Source of the DNA: Trifolium pratense
Taxonomy: Eukaryota > Streptophyta > Magnoliopsida > Fabales > Fabaceae
Assembly: GCF_020283565.1 (NCBI RefSeq)
Contig: NC_060059.1
Span: 47,016,572-47,080,571 of the forward strand
DNA length: 64,000 bases
Direction of reading: 5' to 3'
Part shown: positions 36,421-50,544 of the stretch, one piece after another
Layout: every line of letters starts with the position of its first letter
Numbering within the stretch: position 1 is the first letter of the stretch
Made by a program: the position numbers and the translations under genes
Notes under the pieces: generated by a model
The model's input: only the letters and a program-made list of their open reading frames with translations
The model's database searches: none
What the model was told of the DNA's origin: nothing

Positions 36421-37230
36421 CACCATTTTAATTATCATTCTTTGTCGAGTGAGGAAAATTCTACATGCAAATTAACTATAGCTAAGAAACAAATATATTT
36501 ATTTGTCTCATAATTCTAGACATAAAACTACCGTAGAGACTTATATTGAGGATATTAATTATAGTCTTCTCTAATAAATTATTATACACTTCCATATCAT
36601 TATATATTTTTGCAAACTCATTTTGTAAACGCAATATGTCAAAAATCTCAAATGTTTAACAATTTTATCAAGAAAAATTCTCTTTATTTTATGTCATTAT
36701 TTTAAATTGTACATTTGAGATATTAAATTTTTTCAATTTGCACTATATTTGACATATTTCATATTATTGTTATTTTTCAACACTTATGGAAGTTAATGAC
36801 TATTTTCTCATATATCCTCAATAATAATAAAATGTAAGTCTCGTGTATTTCCGCTGCGTGTAACCAAACTATTTCTCAAATGTGTGTGTCTATAATTGTA
36901 GCATTTGAGTTTTATGAGTGAGTTATTAAACTTTTAATATATATAGTCTCATACCCTATTTTACAATACTAGAGACTTAATCTCACTCATATGATGATAA
37001 ACCTTTTATATATGATCATCATACTCTTTATATGATAGCTACTTTATATATAAAAATTCTTTTGAGAATTTTATTTGTTATAGGGAGATTTATATTATAA
37101 ATTGTTAAGTGAAAATTAACAATCTCCTTAATTCTAAATGCATAATATGTGGTTAACCATGAAATCCAACACTTATAAAAATCTGCCATTGAAAAGTTTT
37201 GTATATATTGGATTTTATATTATTATTGAG

Positions 37231-37849
37231 ACTCAATGGGTAGGGTATGGGTAGGGTACTATAATACCCATCCCCATACCCACGGATTGAAAAAATACTC
37301 GTACCCATACCCGCGTGGGTAACAACTTTTGCCCCCGTCCCCATACCTTATGGGTACCTAGGTACCCATACCCGTACCCGTTACCCGCATTTTTACTAAA
37401 AATAAATTGATCAATTATAAAATATCATATAATTTTAATAGAATTAAAAAAATTTCAAGGATTTTAATATTGACTAATGAAAATTATAAACAAAATTATT
37501 ATTAACCTTATGTTAAAGTTCATATTTATGTTAAATATTCATATTATTTTTATATTATGTTATAAATAAACATTTTTATTAAAAATATGTAATAATTTAG
37601 TAGAGTTCTATTGTTTTAAATTGATTTACATATATTATAATATAATAATATAAATAAAACAAATAAATATATATTATGCGGGTATGGGGCGGGGTGGGTA
37701 CTAAGGTACCCGTACCCGCACCCATACCCGTTTATTTTTGCGGGTAATTACCCATACCCGTGTCCATACCCAAAATGCGGGTTTTTACCCTACCCGTTGT
37801 GGGTAATTTTTGCGGGTACCCTCTGGGTATGGGTCAAATTGTCATCCCT
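37231..37849. mobile_element. hAT-like non-autonomous element with GGGTACCC-rich ends
   Basis: Dense copies of GGGTA, CCCATACCC and GGTACCCG occupy both ends (37235-37390 and 37678-37840) around an AT-rich middle. The right end, reversed, starts AGGGATGACAATTTGACCC, a pattern I know from plant hAT elements. The flanks share (t/a)tattgag, consistent with an 8-bp duplication with one mismatch, but the left terminus does not match the right well and may be eroded. The subterminal motif clusters are typical transposase-binding arrays in hAT elements. Confidence 0.6.
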
Positions 37850-38799
37850 ATATTGAGTTACCACTTGTGTTAGTAATTCTGCTATATTCATGTGCAAAAT
37901 GTGGTTGAGTTTGTGACACTCTAGTATTGAAATAAAATAAAATTATATAACCACATATACATAGAAAATTTTGCACTAGCAAATAAGTATCCCACTGTTA
38001 AATATTACATATCATAATATTTGTATATCAGTGATCACTAATGAAAACACTAAAAAAAATTCCACTCATTTTTGTTTATATATGTGGGATCAGTGGGAGT
38101 GTGTACATAATATTATATACTATGAGCTCAAATAAGAAATTTCACTCTTGTTCATATATTTGAGATCAATGGAAATATGTACACAATGATATAAACACAA
38201 AACTTAAAGTTATGATCTCACTTTTGCCATATACTCTTGCGCGCTAAATAAAATATGGCATAACTTACGAGACTTTAAATTTCAGTCTCATTCTACTATA
38301 TTGAGATATACATAAATTCTCTCTAATCTCAGGAAGCATCATAATCAGATGCTTAAGTCAATTCTGTTGGAAAATGCACAATTATCTCTTAGCATGCAAA
38401 TATATTGTGCTTTCTCTTTTACCAACATTACACAATTTATAAGGTCATAAATAGTAAGTACTACGTATAATATCAATACTCCTATCGAGTATGATATTGT
38501 GTTCCTAAAGTACTTATGAATTGGATAATCATAATTTGTTCATTATTGACATTCTTGTGGCCACATTAATCCATATCTTATTTTCTTTAAACTAAATGGT
38601 TATGTTAATCCAATCGGAGATTCTCCGGTCTCCTATTTCTTTATGGATTTTCATAGTCACAATTTTTGCTAAAATTTGGATTAATTGAATGTCAAACATT
38701 GTAGAACATTTATTGATTTCAACTAAAAGTAATTATTCTCTTAATAGGCTATCCCTATAAGCTAGTAATTACTTGACCTATGTGGATATTCTATGACTT

Positions 38800-38880
38800 T
38801 TATAAAATCAAAAACTCATTGGCAGAACCACTAACGACAGACTTATATATATTTGATTAAGTCTTCTATATTTTGGGTTA
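38800..38880 (+). pseudogene. Copia-C RNase H tail remnant
   Basis: The plus strand reads KIKNSLAEPLTTDLYIFD. This resembles the copia RNase H end that usually reads SKENVADPLTKGL, and it lies about 280 bp before the polypurine tract. It is the only pol trace I could find. Confidence 0.5.
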
Positions 38881-39156
38881 GTGGGAGTTTGTTGTAGCAT
38901 TTTAGATGCATGGACCATTATTGGATTACAAATTCTTAATGTTATAATGTTAATCCATATTTACCATTCTATGTGAAATTTAAGGTTTAACATGTATGAT
39001 TTTGTTTGCCTTATCGTATTCAATTTCTGCACTGTTTAAATCTTATATTTCTTATACTATTTTAAAGACAAGTTTTATTATTAATATTTGATATACTTCT
39101 ATCACTATTCTTATGTTATATTTTAAAGACTAATTAAAGTAATCCAAGTGGGAGAT

Positions 39157-39559
39157 TGTTGAATATTTTGGATTTACTTTAATTATTTATTTAAAATATA
39201 ACTAAAAGTGTATAATATCAAATACAATTACTTGTCATATTTAATATAAGGCTTAATGATGAACGGACCGTGATGGGTTGGGCCGTTCTTTCTAGTCAGC
39301 CTATTGAGAGGTCACTGCCTCCACTGATGAGTATATATTCTAGTCATCCCATTAAGCTAGATACACTGGAAAACATAACACGCATAATCTCTCATCAGTG
39401 AGAGGTAGAAGCACCTTCTCAACCTTTCCTCAGTTTCGATCAATGGTAGATTCATCCGCTGTCATTCAAGGTACACAATTCCTTTCTTTGATCTATTTAA
39501 TAAAAGTAAATATGCTATAATCATGTATCTATGATCTAAGACTAATTTAAAATCCTTCA
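39157..39559 (+). repeat. Copia-C 3' LTR
   Basis: This 403-bp LTR begins TGTTGAATATTTTGG after the purine tract and ends ATCCTTCA before the duplication tattt. Confidence 0.92.
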
Positions 39560-39564
39560 TATTT

Positions 39565-40045
39565 ATCTACCAAAAAGATTGTTTGTTTATTCTTTTGTTG
39601 CATTAGTGTAAGAAAAGTTTCGGATCTTCTGATGAAATGGAGATTAACGAAGAACATAAAAGTTTTGATGGACAAATAATACTACTTTTGAAGAAGAAAC
39701 ACCCATGGTTGGTTGAGATGATATTTGGCTCCAGACGATGAAGTTGCCATCGAGCTCGACCTAATTTTGATTTTGATAACCATCTGGCTATAAATATTGT
39801 TCAAATCTGTGGGTCAAACACTCAGATTAGGGTGTTGCGATTTCACCGGCTTGCAGAGTTATTATGTGGGGCAATTCCCACTGTTGGAGAAGCAAGCTTT
39901 TTAATTTTATGGAAGTCAATTTCACAATCATTCCATAGTTTTTCTTTGCATAAGAACCCCCTAGTTACCAACATTAAATGAAGTGTTATCGTCATTTTTT
40001 AATCTTCTTTTTCATAAATAATTTTGTTGACAACTTCTTCATATA
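39565..40045 (+). other. Host DNA between Copia-C and the LINE, possible transcript fragment
   Basis: The region is less AT-rich than its surroundings and has short open runs, for example MEINEEHKSFDGQIILLLK (from 39641) ending after 37 codons. Together with 32300-32620 and sequence after 42591 it may be a gene or non-coding transcript split by two insertions. I do not recognise a product. Confidence 0.25.
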
Positions 40046-40133
40046 TTCTTCATAGGAAGGAGTCGATCAACTAGGGGAAAGTTCCAACACATCATTGGCA
40101 AGATTCAAAATAGACTTAGTGGTTGGAAGCAGC

Positions 40134-40736
40134 TAGGGTTGGGAACAGGCCAGGCCAGGCCAGGCCTTGACAGGCCTGAGCCTGGCCTACGATTTTTTTT
40201 CAGGCCTAAGCCTGGCATGTGGCCTATCAAATGATATTTTTTTTGGCCTGGCCTGAGCCTTTTAAAAGCCTGGCCTGACCTTGTAGCCTGTTTAAAAGCC
40301 TGTGTTACATTAAAACTTCTCTATATAGTTTTTTTAAATAGGCTAAACAGGCCTTAAAAAGTTCACATTTAAATTTTTATAATTTCTACAACATTAAGAA
40401 AAAGCTAATAATATAATTAACACAATAATTAAAAACTAATCAAATAACAAATACGATTACGAAAAGTCGCAATAATTAAAAGCTAATAATATTTATATAA
40501 ATAATATTTTTTTATAAGATATAAATAATAATATTATATAAATAATAATTATTATAAACAGGCCGGCCTATCAGGCTTCGTAGGCCTTTTTAGAAGCCTA
40601 AGCCTGGCCTATTTATGTAAACAGGCCGTTTTCAAAGCCTAAGCCTGACATTTTTAATAACCAGGCCAGGCCAGGCCAGGCTTATATAGGCCAGGCCGAA
40701 GGCCCCTGTAGGCCGCCTGGCCTATTCCCAACCCTA
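40134..40736. mobile_element. Non-autonomous hAT element with AGGCC-rich ends
   Basis: The termini are TAGGGTTGGGAACAGGCC and, reversed from the right, TAGGGTTGGGAATAGGCC. The flanks are a perfect 8-bp duplication, gaagcagc (40126-40133 and 40737-40744). Both ends carry many copies of CAGGCC/GGCCTG, and the middle is AT-rich. The 8-bp duplication and subterminal motif arrays are the hAT signature. At 603 bp it is MITE-like and codes for nothing. Confidence 0.93.
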
Positions 40737-42515
40737 GAAGCAGCAGTGCCTGAGCTTTGCGGGTAGACTTACCTTATCAAAGTCTGTGCTTAGTTCAATC
40801 CCTTACTATCACATGCAGTATGCTAAACTCCCTAAAACTCTTTGTGATGATATGGAGAAGATTCAAAGGGGTTTTTTGTGGGGTGACAAAGAGGAGCGAC
40901 GCAAACCTCATTTGATTGGGTGGGATATATGTTGTTTATCCAAGAATGATGGGGGGCTAGGATTTAAAAGCCCTCGTCTTATGAATGAAGCTTTTCTCAT
41001 GAAGATTCTTTGGAACTTGATTAATAAGCTTGATGATCTTTGGTGCCAAGTGCTCTATAGTAAGTACGGAAGAAATAAAGACCTTCAATATGAGATTAGT
41101 TCCCAGCCCTATGACTCCCCTCTGTGGAAAGCCTTGTCTAGCATTTGGGAGCAATTCCAAAATCACATTGTATGGCAATTGGGGGATGGTAACAGTATCA
41201 ACTTTTGGATGGATAAATGGACTCCTAATGGCTCTCCTCTAATGATAAATGCCACTAATAACATAATTGACACAACTCTTTTGGTTAAAGATGTCTTGAC
41301 GACGGAAGGACATTGGGATCTTAATTTTCTACATACTCATCTCAATCCCAACATAATGAGCCAAATAATGGCTATTCCGGCACCTATTGGTACAGACAGA
41401 GATGATACGATTGGTTGGAAAGACACTAATACCCATCATTTCACCATTAAAAGCGCTTATGATTTGCAACATGGGAATGACCATCACATAAATGGGGATT
41501 GGAATAAGATTTGGGCTTGGAAGGGGCCTCATCGGATCCAAACTTTTATGTGGATTACAGCTCATGGCCGTCTTTTAACAAATGCTCGTAGAAGCAAGTG
41601 GGGAGTAGGAGTTTCACCTATTTGCTCTATTTGTGTAAATGACGATGAGACTGTTATTCACACTCTTAGGGATTGCATTTTTGCAACTCGCATTTGGATC
41701 AAGTTAGTAAGTTCTAATCAAATTACTAATTTTTTTTTTCTTTTGATTGCAGGGAGTGGATTTTCATGAACTTAAACAACAGAGACATTGGGAGTCAAGA
41801 GGGGAGCTGGCAATCAATTTTCATGGTGGCCTGTTGGCACCTTTGGAATTGGAGAAACAAAGCCATTTTTGAAGAAGACTTTCAACGACCTAATGATCCA
41901 TCACAAGTGATTCTTAGGATGACTAAGGATATTGAGCAATATGAACGTACTCTCATGACGGGAATTCGTAGATAACGTGAAACAATTTACATCGGATGGA
42001 AAAATCCACATGGAGATTGGATCAAGCTTAACTGTGATGGGGCATACAAGGACTCAATGAACATTGCAGGATGTGGCGGTCTTTTTCGGGACTCAGATGG
42101 TCGGTGGCTAAAAGGGTATACACAAAGGATCAGAGATTGTGATGCTCTTCATGCTGAAATGTGGAGAATGTTTACGGGAATGGAAATGGCGAGAAGACAA
42201 GGGTATACACACCTCATAGTGGAAAGTGACTCCAAGCTTCTGATTGATATGGTAACGGGAAGGTGCAAGCTCAATGGAAAAACTCCTATCTTGGTTAATC
42301 GTATCCAAGACCTCTCGAACCTACAGTGGCACGTTATGTTTAAACACACATGGCGCGAAGGAAATAGATGTGCGGATTGGCTAGCTAGTTTTAGTCTCAA
42401 CCAGAGTTCATATGATGTGAGAATTTTGGAGGATCCTCCTAGGGAACTCCAACAAATCCTCTTTGATGATGTATCCAGGGCTTGCATGCCTAGGAGTGTT
42501 AGAGTAGTTCTGTAG
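40737..42515 (+). pseudogene. LINE ORF2 C-terminal part: RT tail, zf-RVT and RNase H
   Basis: The frame up to 41769 encodes the end of the reverse transcriptase (LSFAGRLTLSKSVLSSIPYY, IQRGFLWGDKEERRK). Next comes the zinc-binding zf-RVT region (FTIKSAYDL, then ICSICVNDDETVIHTLRDC). A T-run at about 41730-41740 shifts frame; the sequence resumes at 41766 and meets a TAA at 41973. The last part (41976-42515) is a type-I RNase H domain with all four expected acidic positions visible: LNCDGAYKD, ALHAEMW, VESDSKLL and EGNRCADWLA. Only a homopolymer shift and one stop interrupt it, so the insertion is fairly young. Confidence 0.88.
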
Positions 42516-42590
42516 TGTTTCTTTCTCTTTGGGCTTTGCCCTCTTTACTCACCAAAAAAATAAAAAATAAAAAATTTTCTTCATAGGAAG

Positions 42591-44799
42591 ATGGAAAATG
42601 ACTCAAGGAAGATGAGCGGAATAATGGAGATATTAATACTTACATCGAAATTTTATTTTTGAGTTGAGTATTTAAACAATTGTTTTGCTCCATATTTTTT
42701 TCTTGTTTAAAAAAATTATATTGTTGGAATAATTTTTTTTGGGTTTGAGACTTTTTAATAAAAAAAAAATACTAAAATACAATCCAAATTTATGTGGGTG
42801 GAGGGAAATGGGGATATCCGAACCCTATTGGGGATACCTGAACCCCGTCAGATATGAGTTTGAGGTTCTACTTATTATCTCCGTTAAGAATTGAGACGAG
42901 TATTGGGATACTTAAACTTTATGAGTTTTGGTTTGAGGAGGGAAAAACTCGTCCTTGCCCCTACATCAATTCCCATGCTAAACATCTGAGATTGATTTAT
43001 CATCATGGTTATCGTTTATGGTTTCTTTTAAAAATCTATGGCTACAAGTTTCTCTCCATTGATAATATAACCATAAAAAATACATATAAAATGTGGAGAC
43101 TCAAGATTATGATAATTAGAATTGAATGTAAAGAATGCAAAATTTCAGAGTTTGAGATCAGATTGATTTAATCGATATATTTTTTATCGATGGAAGAATA
43201 TGCATCAATGTTATTTCTTTATTAACTTTTACTAACATGATTTTACATTAACTTAATTATTTTTTTATGATAATTTTTATTTACTTTTGTTGTTCGTGAT
43301 ATTTTAGGAGATCAAATCTCAATGCCCTGTGTGAAACTGTTGATTCCTTGATTAAAATGTTTAAATTATTTCTTGAGAATTGTATTTTATATTTGCTGAT
43401 TGAATGCAATATTTAATTTCACAGTTTGTTGATTGAATGCAAGATGAATCCCTGGGCATGTTGCTTCTTGAATCGGTGACTTTGTAATATCTATTAGTAG
43501 GTGTTATTAAAAATGACACTGAAGTCATAAACCATGCAGTCATTTATTGTAATATATTATATAATATAGTTAGTTGTAGAGTCAAATTAAACAATTAGTA
43601 GGTGTTTATTATCTAATTACTTGTAACCAAAACTTAACATGGTTATATGTTTATTATCTCAACAAGTGGTTTGTTGAATATTTTATACTTGTTATTTATA
43701 TTGTATTTTACTTATAATTAATATTGGCCAAAAGTGTCCAATGAAAAATGACAGCAAAAAAGGTCATAAATAAAAATATATCCAAGATATAAAAAGGCTC
43801 AGATTTTGACTCATCTGGCAAAAAAAGAGCAAAAAAAATGAATTGGACTGTTATAAGAAGAAAAAAAAACAAAAAAGCCCACTAAAAAAAAAGAAGATCA
43901 ATTGGGCTACAACTAGCTCAACTCGCAAAAATCCATCCGCCTTACCCGGTACCCGTTAAACCCAAACCCGTTTAACCCGATTTCCAGATTCAGTTCGGTA
44001 TAGGCTAATAATCTCCACCTGTGGATTGGGCCGGTTTGAGGTTTTGGGCCCGTACCGACCCAAACCGGCCTGTTGTCCACCCTTACAATTGACTTATTTA
44101 TAGTCTAACTAACTAGTAACTAATGCAACTAACTATATCTCTAATACATGGATTGTAATTTTATTTTATTTTATTTTTTGCGTGTAAATTGCATATATCT
44201 CAATCGAGTTAGGATTCTCTCCATTTTCAATTCTTCCCATTTCCTCCATTATTATATAGTTTTGGGAATATAAATGCAAAAATGTGACATCAAGTGATCC
44301 AAATGTCATTTATACACCCCAAAATATTTAAAAACTTTGATAATAAAAAAAATGGAAAACATAAAAAATAGAGAGGATCTCAACTCATCTCAACCTATAC
44401 AACCGGTTAACAGGTGAACAAATAAAAGAGAGGGATGACGTGGCTAATTATTTATGGTGTGTGATAGAGAGTGTATGTAAAATTAAAAAAAAAAAAAAAA
44501 AGGTGAATCGCGCTTCATCTTCTTATTCTCTGGCACGGCGTTCCCAAATAAAAACCTAGTACCAATCTCCTCCATTGAAGATCTTGTGGCGTGACACAAG
44601 CAGGGACTTGGACGAGACCCAAATAAAAAAAAAAGTGAATTGCAATTGTTTGGTAATAACTATTCTCAAATTCTGATCTCTCTCGTGTCTACCTTTTCCC
44701 CTTTCAATTTCCCTTCAGAATACCTGATTAATCTAACCTTTAGTTTGTTTCACATGCAATTCTTGTTCATTTAATAATCATTGTTGCAATTTCATCCAG
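42591..44799. other. Intergenic DNA and 5' flank of the small membrane-protein gene
   Basis: No supported gene lies here. A short G/C-rich patch at 42805-42860 (GGGGATATCCGAACCC and repeats) looks like a hAT-type subterminal fragment. A second, at about 43940-44090 (CCGGTACCCGTTAAACCC through GGCCGGTTTGAGG to TGTCCACCCTT), may be another. From 44490 the sequence becomes leader-like (CTTCATCTTCTTATTCTC). A 5' UTR intron probably ends at CATCCAG immediately before the ATG at 44800. Confidence 0.5.
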
Positions 44800-47635
<2,836 letters not shown>

Positions 47636-48331
47636 TTCCAATCCGTTGAATGGTTTGTCAAGATTTTTAATGAGAATACGCTGGAAGTCGATTTCATATG
47701 GACTACCTATTCTGTAATACTTATGATTCATGTCATGGAACCGATAACACCTTTCCAACAACCCGAATTGTGGCATCTTGTTGACCGGCCTGCAATTCAG
47801 GGCAACTCTGCGTTGTATCAAGCACACAACCTTCAATTTATTTTTTCTGCTGCTAGTTGACTTTGAATATTGGTTTTATTTCATTTCAATCTTATAGAAG
47901 TGCTAATAATTTTCTTGGTAGTATGATACAAAGATGAATATGGCAATGTATGTGGCATTATTTTCTCAAGAAAATACAATTCCAAACTGTTGTTAAATTA
48001 AATTTTCAATGTCACCTATCATTTATCTCTGGTATGCAAGTATTATGATATAGTCACTCTTCTATACTTTCATTTGACTTTTAATCCGTGTAGTCAATGG
48101 CTGTCATCTTCATCACCAGATAACCATTTTGGATATTCCAGCTGAATCATAGTTTTACAAATCACATTACTTAGCAATATCAATTATGGTTGGATAGAGA
48201 GACTGTGGAGGTCGGAGTCTGTCCCAAAATCTGCATAACAAAGATGACACATCCTTACCATTTTTCAGTTCAACTTAATTTAAGGGTGTGTTTGGTTGTA
48301 AGAAGAAAGTGAGAATAGAGAAAGTGGGGAT
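47636..48331. other. 3' UTR and downstream flank of the small gene
   Basis: The stretch after the stop reads as transcribed 3' UTR (moderate G/C to about 47840) and then AT-rich DNA. A minus-strand frame at 47534-47836 is a shadow of exon 2 and the UTR. Confidence 0.5.
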
Positions 48332-48343
48332 TTTGTAAATACT

Positions 48344-48640
48344 TTTTTTTTTTTTATAGAATAGAGGGCCCAAGCCCAAAGGAAAAAAATTACACGGAAA
48401 TAACTCTAGGAATAAGTAATCCTCATTACATCAGCTAACAATAGATCTCTAATTGACAAAGGACAATCCTCATAATAGATAGTCTATTTATCTAAGGTGC
48501 ACCCAATGTTGGCCAAAGCATCAACACACTGGTTTGATTCTCTATAAGCATGATTGATGTGAACTTCCCACTCCATATCAACCAGTCGCCTTATGTTCTT
48601 CACCAAGGTCAGACCAAAAGGACTATTCAAATTACCCATC
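48344..48640 (-). mobile_element. Very short 5'-truncated LINE (RNase H tail)
   Basis: The minus strand encodes VKNIRRLVDMEWEVHINHAY and RESNQCVDALANIGC, the end of a LINE-type RNase H domain, then a 3' UTR and a poly-A tail (the T-run at 48344-48354 on the plus strand). The flanks are a 12-bp duplication, tttgtaaatact (48332-48343 and 48641-48652). The length is only about 300 bp. It is a different copy from the LINE at 40060, inserted in the opposite direction. Confidence 0.85.
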
Positions 48641-48652
48641 TTTGTAAATACT

Positions 48653-49346
48653 GTTAACCAACAAAAACCACCCAATCAAAATCTCTAAGAAGTTCACCAT
48701 TCTTGATACTTGTTCTAAAAACAAATTCCATATAAAATAAAAAAGATTTATTATCCTTTATTATTAAAGTCAAATATTGAAAAATGAAAGAAAAATGGCG
48801 GAAGGGAACTGAAGGTGAATGCCAAAATGATAGAGCCAGAGAGGATAGAATTGTTGCATTTGTGTAGTAGAGAATCAATGGTTCAATGCATGTATAAAAA
48901 CTGTTTCAACAAAAAAGATAGGAAGGATAAGTAGAAAAATGGTAAACGGACACAGTGAACTAGAAGAAAGAGACAAGGGTAGTCATAGAAATCGTGAAAA
49001 TAGTTGGTCATCACAAGCGAAGAAAGTGATATATTTTCACGATTAAGTTGTCATCATATTCGTGAATTGACTACAAAACTTCGGGGAAATTGTAATATTT
49101 ATCATCTTCTATCAAATAAGTTGTGTTAAGAGTGATTGACTTCTATTCATGTACAATCTAATTCATATCAAAGATCAAGATATAGCGTGCATGCGTGCAT
49201 TCGCGTGTGCGTGTGTTAAAATAATAAATAAATTAATAATTATTATAACTACATTTTAAAATAGATCCTATTTGTGAATTTTTGTTAACTAAGAATATTA
49301 GTTTAATTAATTATTAAAATAATAGCACAAGTTAATATAAATTATT
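48653..49346. other. Intergenic DNA before the DUF1262 repeats
   Basis: This is AT-rich without a supported frame. From about 49176 it contains the first copy of the duplicated leader (CGTGCATGCGTGCATTCGCG, then AT-rich sequence) that also stands before the second DUF1262 copy. Confidence 0.5.
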
Positions 49347-50095
49347 TTGAGTAGTTTGATTGAACCATTGATTCAACCAAGACCGTTGGAACCTTTCAAC
49401 GATTATCAGCAGGTTGAGTTAATCATGAATGGATATTTTTATCAGGCAAAATCGGTTGCATCGGATGGAATCCCTCCTGGTGTATTAAGGGAATACGGGT
49501 GGAGTATTAGTGCTATTACTCCTCACAATTACCATTTAGAACAAGCTTTAGGTTCAAATGATTCCTTGCGTTCCAAGCTACCAAATTTCGACTTTCCAAT
49601 GTCCAACGATCGCTCTAAATCTGTGGTTGTTGGAAAGTGGTATTGCCCTTTTATGTTTGTGAAGGAAAAAATGAAATTAAAAGAGCGGATGAAGATGTCA
49701 ATGTTTTATGAGCTAACACTTGTGCAACGATGGGAGAAGATAGTTTCAAAATAAAATGAAAACAATAGAGAGAATAATGTACTTGTAGATGTTGCTATTC
49801 AAGCAGAAGTTGCTGAGGTTGCAGGAAGGAAAGCTGTTTGGCATGAAAATAGATTGGTTGATGGAGTTTTGTGGTTTAAGAGTGTTGAAGATGTGGGAGA
49901 AGAGACTAGTGTTGGATTGAGGTTGGAAGTTGTTAAAGCAATGAAATGGGAACGAGAGAGATTTGGATGAATTGCTGGAACCGGAAGACAAGTGAGGGTA
50001 ACAAAAGTTGAAGATAAATGGAAGAAATTTAGTTATGTGTTGGTTGAAAGTTTTGTATTGAAGAGAATGGATGGAAGATTGGTGCTTAAGTTATT
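49347..50095 (+). pseudogene. DUF1262 protein pseudogene, copy A
   Basis: The translation contains RPLEPFNDYQQVELIM, KSVASDGIPPGVLREYGWS, LPNFDFPMSNDRSKSVVVGK, WYCPFMFVKE, MSMFYELTLVQRWEKI and FKSVEDVGEETSVGL. This is the second half of a DUF1262 protein, a plant family of unknown function usually about 400 residues long. The first half (MYVTRPLS-type N-terminus) is absent. A TAA at 49752 and a TGA at 49967 interrupt the frame; at both places copy B has sense codons (GAA and CGG). The C-terminus is cut at RLVL by a piece of duplicated leader. The ATG at 49347 lies in leader sequence and is not a true start. Confidence 0.85.
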
Positions 50096-50544
50096 GAAGA
50101 ATATAATAGCACAAGTTAATATAAATTATTTTGAGTAGTTTGATTGCGTCCTAACCGTATAAAAAACCGTCAGTAGTAACATGTCCCGATTTGATTGTTC
50201 TTCAATTTATCAATCCTCTTCATTAGAGATAAAATAATTTCTTTTCCACGCGTTGTCATCTCTTCATCAAACCAATTTAAGAAACTACATCCTTTTCTAC
50301 CATGTATCTAAAAACAAAAAATGGAAAAGAATCATTCAATTCATCAATCCTCTTCTAATGTACGTGCGTGCATTCGCATGTGCGTGTGTTAAAATAATAA
50401 ATAAATTAATAATTATTATAACTAAATTTAAAATAGACCCTATATGTGAATTTTTTTAACTAAGTAAATTAGTTTAATTAATTATTAAAATAAGAATATA
50501 ATAGCACAAGTTGATATAAATTATTTTGAGTAGTTTGATTGGAC

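Larger units (their letters stand above)
32626..39559 (+). mobile_element. Ty1/copia LTR retrotransposon (Copia-C), decayed
   Basis: LTRs of 377 bp (32626-33002) and 403 bp (39157-39559) begin TGTTGAATATTTTGG and end AAAATCCTTCA, flanked by the 5-bp duplication tattt (32621-32625 and 39560-39564). Just inside the 5' LTR is TAGTATCAGAGCC (33006-33018), a one-base variant of the usual primer site. The purine tract CCAAGTGGGAGAT (39144-39156) precedes the 3' LTR. Total length is 6.9 kb. The interior is AT-rich with no long frame. A short RNase H tail near 38815 is the only recognisable coding trace. A hAT-like element is nested at about 37231-37849. Confidence 0.92.
40060..42576 (+). mobile_element. 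5'-truncated L1-type LINE
   Basis: The insertion is flanked by a 14-bp duplication, ttcttcataggaag (40046-40059 and 42577-42590), and ends in an A-rich tail (about 42552-42574). It begins inside ORF2 just before the reverse transcriptase thumb region (KFQHIIGKIQNRLSGWKQ), typical of aborted target-primed reverse transcription. A 603-bp hAT element is nested at 40134-40736. Confidence 0.93.

Noticed and set aside
42149..42487. 112-codon minus-strand frame
   Set aside because: It is antisense to the LINE RNase H domain, which has the expected catalytic residues on the plus strand.
42854..43171. 105-codon frame in intergenic DNA
   Set aside because: It starts in a G-rich transposon-like scrap and becomes Ile/Lys-rich AT sequence, with no family match or splice context.
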